NCBI RefSeq assembly: GCF_001854805.1
Contig: NZ_MBLO01000272.1
Coordinates: 52,660 to 105,567, forward strand
Direction: 5' to 3'
Length of the DNA stretch: 52,908 bases
From: Pseudofrankia coriaricola
GTDB lineage: Bacteria; Actinomycetota; Actinomycetes; Frankiales; Frankiaceae
Shown: one piece after another, positions 50,417 through 52,908 of the stretch
Numbering within the stretch: the stretch's first letter is position 1
Layout of the letters: each line of letters starts with the position of its first letter
The notes under the pieces: generated by a model
Told to the model about the DNA's origin: nothing
Database searches by the model: none
The model's input: only the letters and a program-made list of their open reading frames with translations
Position numbers and translations under genes: made by a program

Positions 50417-50773
50417 TCAGAGATGGGACATCTTGCTGAACGGGCTCGGGATGCGGACCTGCCTGGATCCGAAATCGACGAGTACGGCGATCTCCTCCTC
50501 GACACGGATGACCCGGCCGAGACCGTACGTGTCGTGGATGACCCGGTCCCCGAGGGCGAACTGTTCGCACCGTGGAGTGACCGGCGCCTTGAAGGGGCTG
50601 GTGGGCAAGTGGCGCTTCGGTGCCGCAGGCCTTGTCATTGGTTCCAGTATGCGCCTGCCGAGCCAGTCAGGTGGTTCATAGCGTCGGTCAGATGGGTCGG
50701 TCGGGGCTGGAGGCCCGCCCTTGGGGGCGCGGAGGGCCTGTTGGGCCGGGCTCGGGCCACCGATCTCGACCAT
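50417..50773 (-). CDS. CarD/Tudor-like small protein
   Basis: 118 residues (ATG at 50773; GTG at 50779 also possible). The C-terminal 50 residues FALGDRVIHDTYGLGRVIRVEEEIAVLVDFGSRQVRI form the SH3/Tudor-like barrel seen in CarD/TRCF N-terminal and related actinobacterial proteins. CarD itself binds RNA polymerase, but this protein lacks the CarD DNA-binding helices, and the N-terminal 65 residues are Pro-rich and probably disordered. Role unknown; RNA polymerase contact is only a possibility. Confidence 0.75.
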   Translation of the reverse strand: MVEIGGPSPAQQALRAPKGGPPAPTDPSDRRYEPPDWLGRRILEPMTRPAAPKRHLPTSPFKAPVTPRCEQFALGDRVIHDTYGLGRVIRVEEEIAVLVDFGSRQVRIPSPFSKMSHL

Positions 50774-50779
50774 GAGCAC

Positions 50780-51200
50780 CGACCCGCCGGCACCACTCCG
50801 GCCCGCACCGAGACTCCGGCGCCGAGCCGGTCGGCGGTCAGCCGGCGGCGAGCCCGCGGCGAGCCGCGCAGGCCGTCGCGCACTCGGCCATCATCATGAC
50901 GCTTCGTCACGTCGGAATCAGCCCGGGCGGCGCGTTCCAGCGCCCCGCTGGAGCGCGCCGTCGTCTGGGTCCGTGTCGCGTGGGTCAGCGTCGCGCGTCG
51001 CGGAGGGCGCCGCCGTCTCTCTGGCCGTCGTGGTCCTGTCTCGATGGCCGACAGGGTGGATGTTGTGTGTCGCGAAGTAGCGTCACCCAGAGCGGGCAGA
51101 TGACTCCATCGGCGGACAGCCTGCCGATATCGTCGACATGCCCCACCTGCCACCGCGGTCACCGGGACCGTTCGGGGCCCGGCTCTCGACTGGCGGAACG
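50780..51200. other. Gene-poor region before the DUF574 gene
   Basis: About 420 bases. No ORF on either strand has a recognisable motif. I saw no tRNA-like or riboswitch-like structure here. Confidence 0.35.
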
Positions 51201-52037
51201 ATGACAAGCTGGGATTTCACGTCCGCGGCACCCGACGACACGCCGGGTAGTCAGGTCACGGATCTTCGGACTGATCAGCCGACGCCGGCACGCATGTACG
51301 ACTACTTCCTCGGCGGCAAGGACAACTTCGAGGTTGACCGGGAGGCCGCCGCCAAGGTCGACGCCGCGCTCGGCCGGACGGTGACCTACGACGTCGTCTG
51401 GGAGAACCGCCGGTTCCTGCAGCGGGCGACCCGGTGGCTTGCCAGCGCGGGCATCGACCAGTTCCTCGACATCGGTACCGGGCTACCCACTCAGGGTAAC
51501 GTTCACGAGATCGCCAAGCAGGTCATCCCCGCGCCGCACGTGGTCTACGTCGACAACGACCCGATCGTGCTGGCTCACGGGCGCGCGCTGCTGGCCAGCG
51601 ACCACACCACAAAGATCATCACCGCGGATGCGCGGGATCCGGCGGGAATCCTGACGCATCCGGACGCGACCGCGCTGCTCGACTTCTCCCGGCCCGTCGC
51701 CGTGCTCCTGGTAGCCCTGTTTCACTTCATCCAGGACACCGAGGACCCGGCCGGTCTGCTCGCCCAGTTCCTGGACGCGGTCCCCTCGGGCTCCTATCTG
51801 GTCCTGTCTCACCTGACGACGGACGGGCCACCGGCCGAGGGCGTGGCCCGCACGGAGGCGGCATATCGCAACGCCACCTCGCCCATGACGTTCCGGCCAC
51901 GGGCCACGATCGCGAGTTTCTTCGACGACCTGGATCTCGTCGAGCCCGGCCTCGTCCGGCCCTGGCAGTGGCACCCTGGCGACGACGAGAGCCCACGCAC
52001 TGAGTGGCTGTACGGCGGCGTCGCCCGCAAGCCCTGA
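51201..52037 (+). CDS. SAM-dependent methyltransferase, DUF574 family
   Basis: 278 residues; ATG with a weak GGCGGA eight bases upstream. The family signature is complete: PTPARMYDYFLGGKDNFEVDREAA at the N-terminus, ENRRFLQRATRWLASAGIDQFLDIGTGLPTQGNVHEIA (SAM-binding loop), VVYVDNDPIVLAHGRALL and the C-terminal WHPGDDESPRTEWLYGGVARKP. DUF574 proteins are abundant in Streptomyces and Frankia and often lie near regulators; the methyl acceptor is unknown. Here it is a single gene. Confidence 0.92.
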   Translation: MTSWDFTSAAPDDTPGSQVTDLRTDQPTPARMYDYFLGGKDNFEVDREAAAKVDAALGRTVTYDVVWENRRFLQRATRWLASAGIDQFLDIGTGLPTQGNVHEIAKQVIPAPHVVYVDNDPIVLAHGRALLASDHTTKIITADARDPAGILTHPDATALLDFSRPVAVLLVALFHFIQDTEDPAGLLAQFLDAVPSGSYLVLSHLTTDGPPAEGVARTEAAYRNATSPMTFRPRATIASFFDDLDLVEPGLVRPWQWHPGDDESPRTEWLYGGVARKP

Positions 52038-52130
52038 TCCGAACACCCCCGATATCCCGATACCCCGCAGCCTAAAGCGGAGGGGTGGGACGACGGCTGT
52101 GACAGGCGGCCTCGGCCGCTCACAGTCGGA

Positions 52131-52570
52131 GTCATCGCCCACCCAGACGGAATGTGGACCACCCAGCGGATCCGTGACCTCCTCATGGATTTCGCCGGCT
52201 GGGCAACCGGGTTCCGGTTCCTGATACACGGTCGCGCCGGGCGTTTCACCGTCTCGTTCGACGCGTCGTCTCCAGTGCGGGCATCACCGACGTCAGGGTC
52301 CTACCCGATTTCCTCAGGCAGGCGCCCCCCCGCGGAGAGGTTCGTCCGCACCATCCGCGCCGAGGAACCGACCGCATACTGATCTTCGGCGAACGGCACC
52401 CGCGCATCGTGCTGGCCGACTACCGCGGCACCGCTCAGGACGACGCCACACCGCGCCCTCCACGTCCAGCCGTCTCGCCCAGACCACCCGGGCGCCGACA
52501 CCACGACCGACCGGATCATGGGCCGTACGTCCTCGGCGGTCTGGTCGACAGATGCGACACGGCCGCGTAA
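52131..52570 (+). pseudogene. Decayed integrase-core transposase remnant
   Basis: In one frame VIAHPDGMWTTQRIRDLLMD, then FRFLIHGRAGRFTVSFDA, and after a frame change ILIFGERHPRIVLADY, with the terminal YVLGGLVDRCDTAA. This is the second half of a common actinobacterial rve-type transposase (the intact form continues with a YNGRRPHRSL motif and ends near LGGLINEY). At least one frameshift lies around 52265-52300, and the HRSL motif is degraded. No terminal inverted repeats were found. Confidence 0.7.
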
Positions 52571-52823
52571 AACCGCAGGTCATCCCTGATGGCCGAGTTC
52601 CGGCACCCACGAGGCTGGATGAGACAGCCAATTGAGACGGGCGGGGCGGGAAGCGGGCGAGACCGGCCCGCCAGATCCGACGGCGCACCGGGCACGTCGG
52701 CGATGATGGTGAGCGGCGCCCCGCTCAAGGTGCGGCGGACCTAGATCGTCATGTGGCATCCGCCACGTCCGACGGCGCGAAACGATGACCGCTGACCGAT
52801 GGCCGGGCACAGCCAGGGTGCCG
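52571..52823. other. Intergenic stretch, no gene called
   Basis: About 250 bases between the integrase remnant and the minus-strand gene end. Short minus-strand ORFs exist but have no recognisable motif. Confidence 0.3.
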
Positions 52824-52908
52824 TCAAAGTCCCTTTTCGCTGATCAGGCCGATGATCTGGAGGACGCGTTCGGGCTGGCGGGCGGTGGCTCGCAGGGCTT
52901 TGGCGATG
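52824..52908 (-). CDS. 3' end of an unidentified gene, continues beyond window
   Basis: The minus strand enters from the right edge and reads IAKALRATARQPERVLQIIG, then LISEKGL and a TGA at 52824-52826. The 27 residues have normal GC-rich codon use, but too little is visible to name the family. Confidence 0.45.
   Translation of the reverse strand, partial: IAKALRATARQPERVLQIIGLISEKGL

Overview
This 52.9 kb window comes from the chromosome of a very GC-rich actinomycete. The GC content is visibly above 70% and third codon positions are almost always G or C. Gene content points the same way: a PASTA-type Ser/Thr kinase, a MoxR/DUF58/transglutaminase operon, an F420-dependent luciferase-like oxidoreductase, a PPOX-class F420 protein, a DUF574 SAM methyltransferase, an ECF41 sigma factor and an IdeR/DmdR-type iron box. 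A Frankia-like organism is my best guess; that is inference, since no rRNA or tRNA is present. I found no phage, no intact IS element and no CRISPR array.

Layout. 1-3.5 kb (minus): a partial lipoprotein and a 1,004-codon membrane-anchored beta-propeller/'GYW' repeat protein. 4.0-9.8 kb (plus): a tightly coupled moxR, DUF58, transglutaminase-fold operon, preceded by a possible 18-codon leader peptide; the transglutaminase-fold domain lacks all three catalytic residues. 10.0-13.6 kb: a VOC protein and a kinase with five PASTA domains. 14.0-18.9 kb: a DUF3293 protein overlapping a 1,295-residue protein I cannot assign. 19.0-20.8 kb: a divergent thiolase-like/DUF35 pair. 20.8-24.3 kb: an XRE regulator, a hemerythrin-like protein, a DUF4388-like protein and two roadblock-like proteins. 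24.4-29.6 kb: HAD hydrolase, baeRF/Balon-like protein, alpha/beta hydrolase, an MFS remnant, PAP2 phosphatase and an Fpg/Nei glycosylase.

29.6-30.1 kb holds repeats that also occur 20-26 kb away in the window. 30.1-33.8 kb: a UGT-type glycosyltransferase, an APH/maltokinase-like kinase and a secreted Cys-containing protein. 34.0-35.4 kb: a divergent SDR/TetR pair with two perfect operators. 35.5-40.5 kb: F420 oxidoreductase, zinc alcohol dehydrogenase, ECF41 sigma factor with a convergent FAD oxidoreductase, an HTH remnant and a PPOX F420 protein. 40.8-42.0 kb: two overlapping clpP genes, the second with its catalytic serine replaced. 42.0-45.4 kb: P450, TetR and SDR, with long palindromes and tandem repeats between them. 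45.7-47.9 kb: an iron-box-preceded unknown gene and an amidohydrolase. 47.9-52 kb: GT2 transferase, SMR efflux protein divergent from a TetR with three operators, a CarD/Tudor-like protein and a DUF574 methyltransferase. The right end holds a decayed integrase and the 3' end of another minus-strand gene.

The strongest functional units are the MoxR-DUF58-transglutaminase module (envelope), the ClpP1/ClpP2 pair (proteolysis), the roadblock group (signalling without a visible GTPase) and several regulator/target pairs with readable operators. Most convergent gene pairs are separated by clear hairpins.
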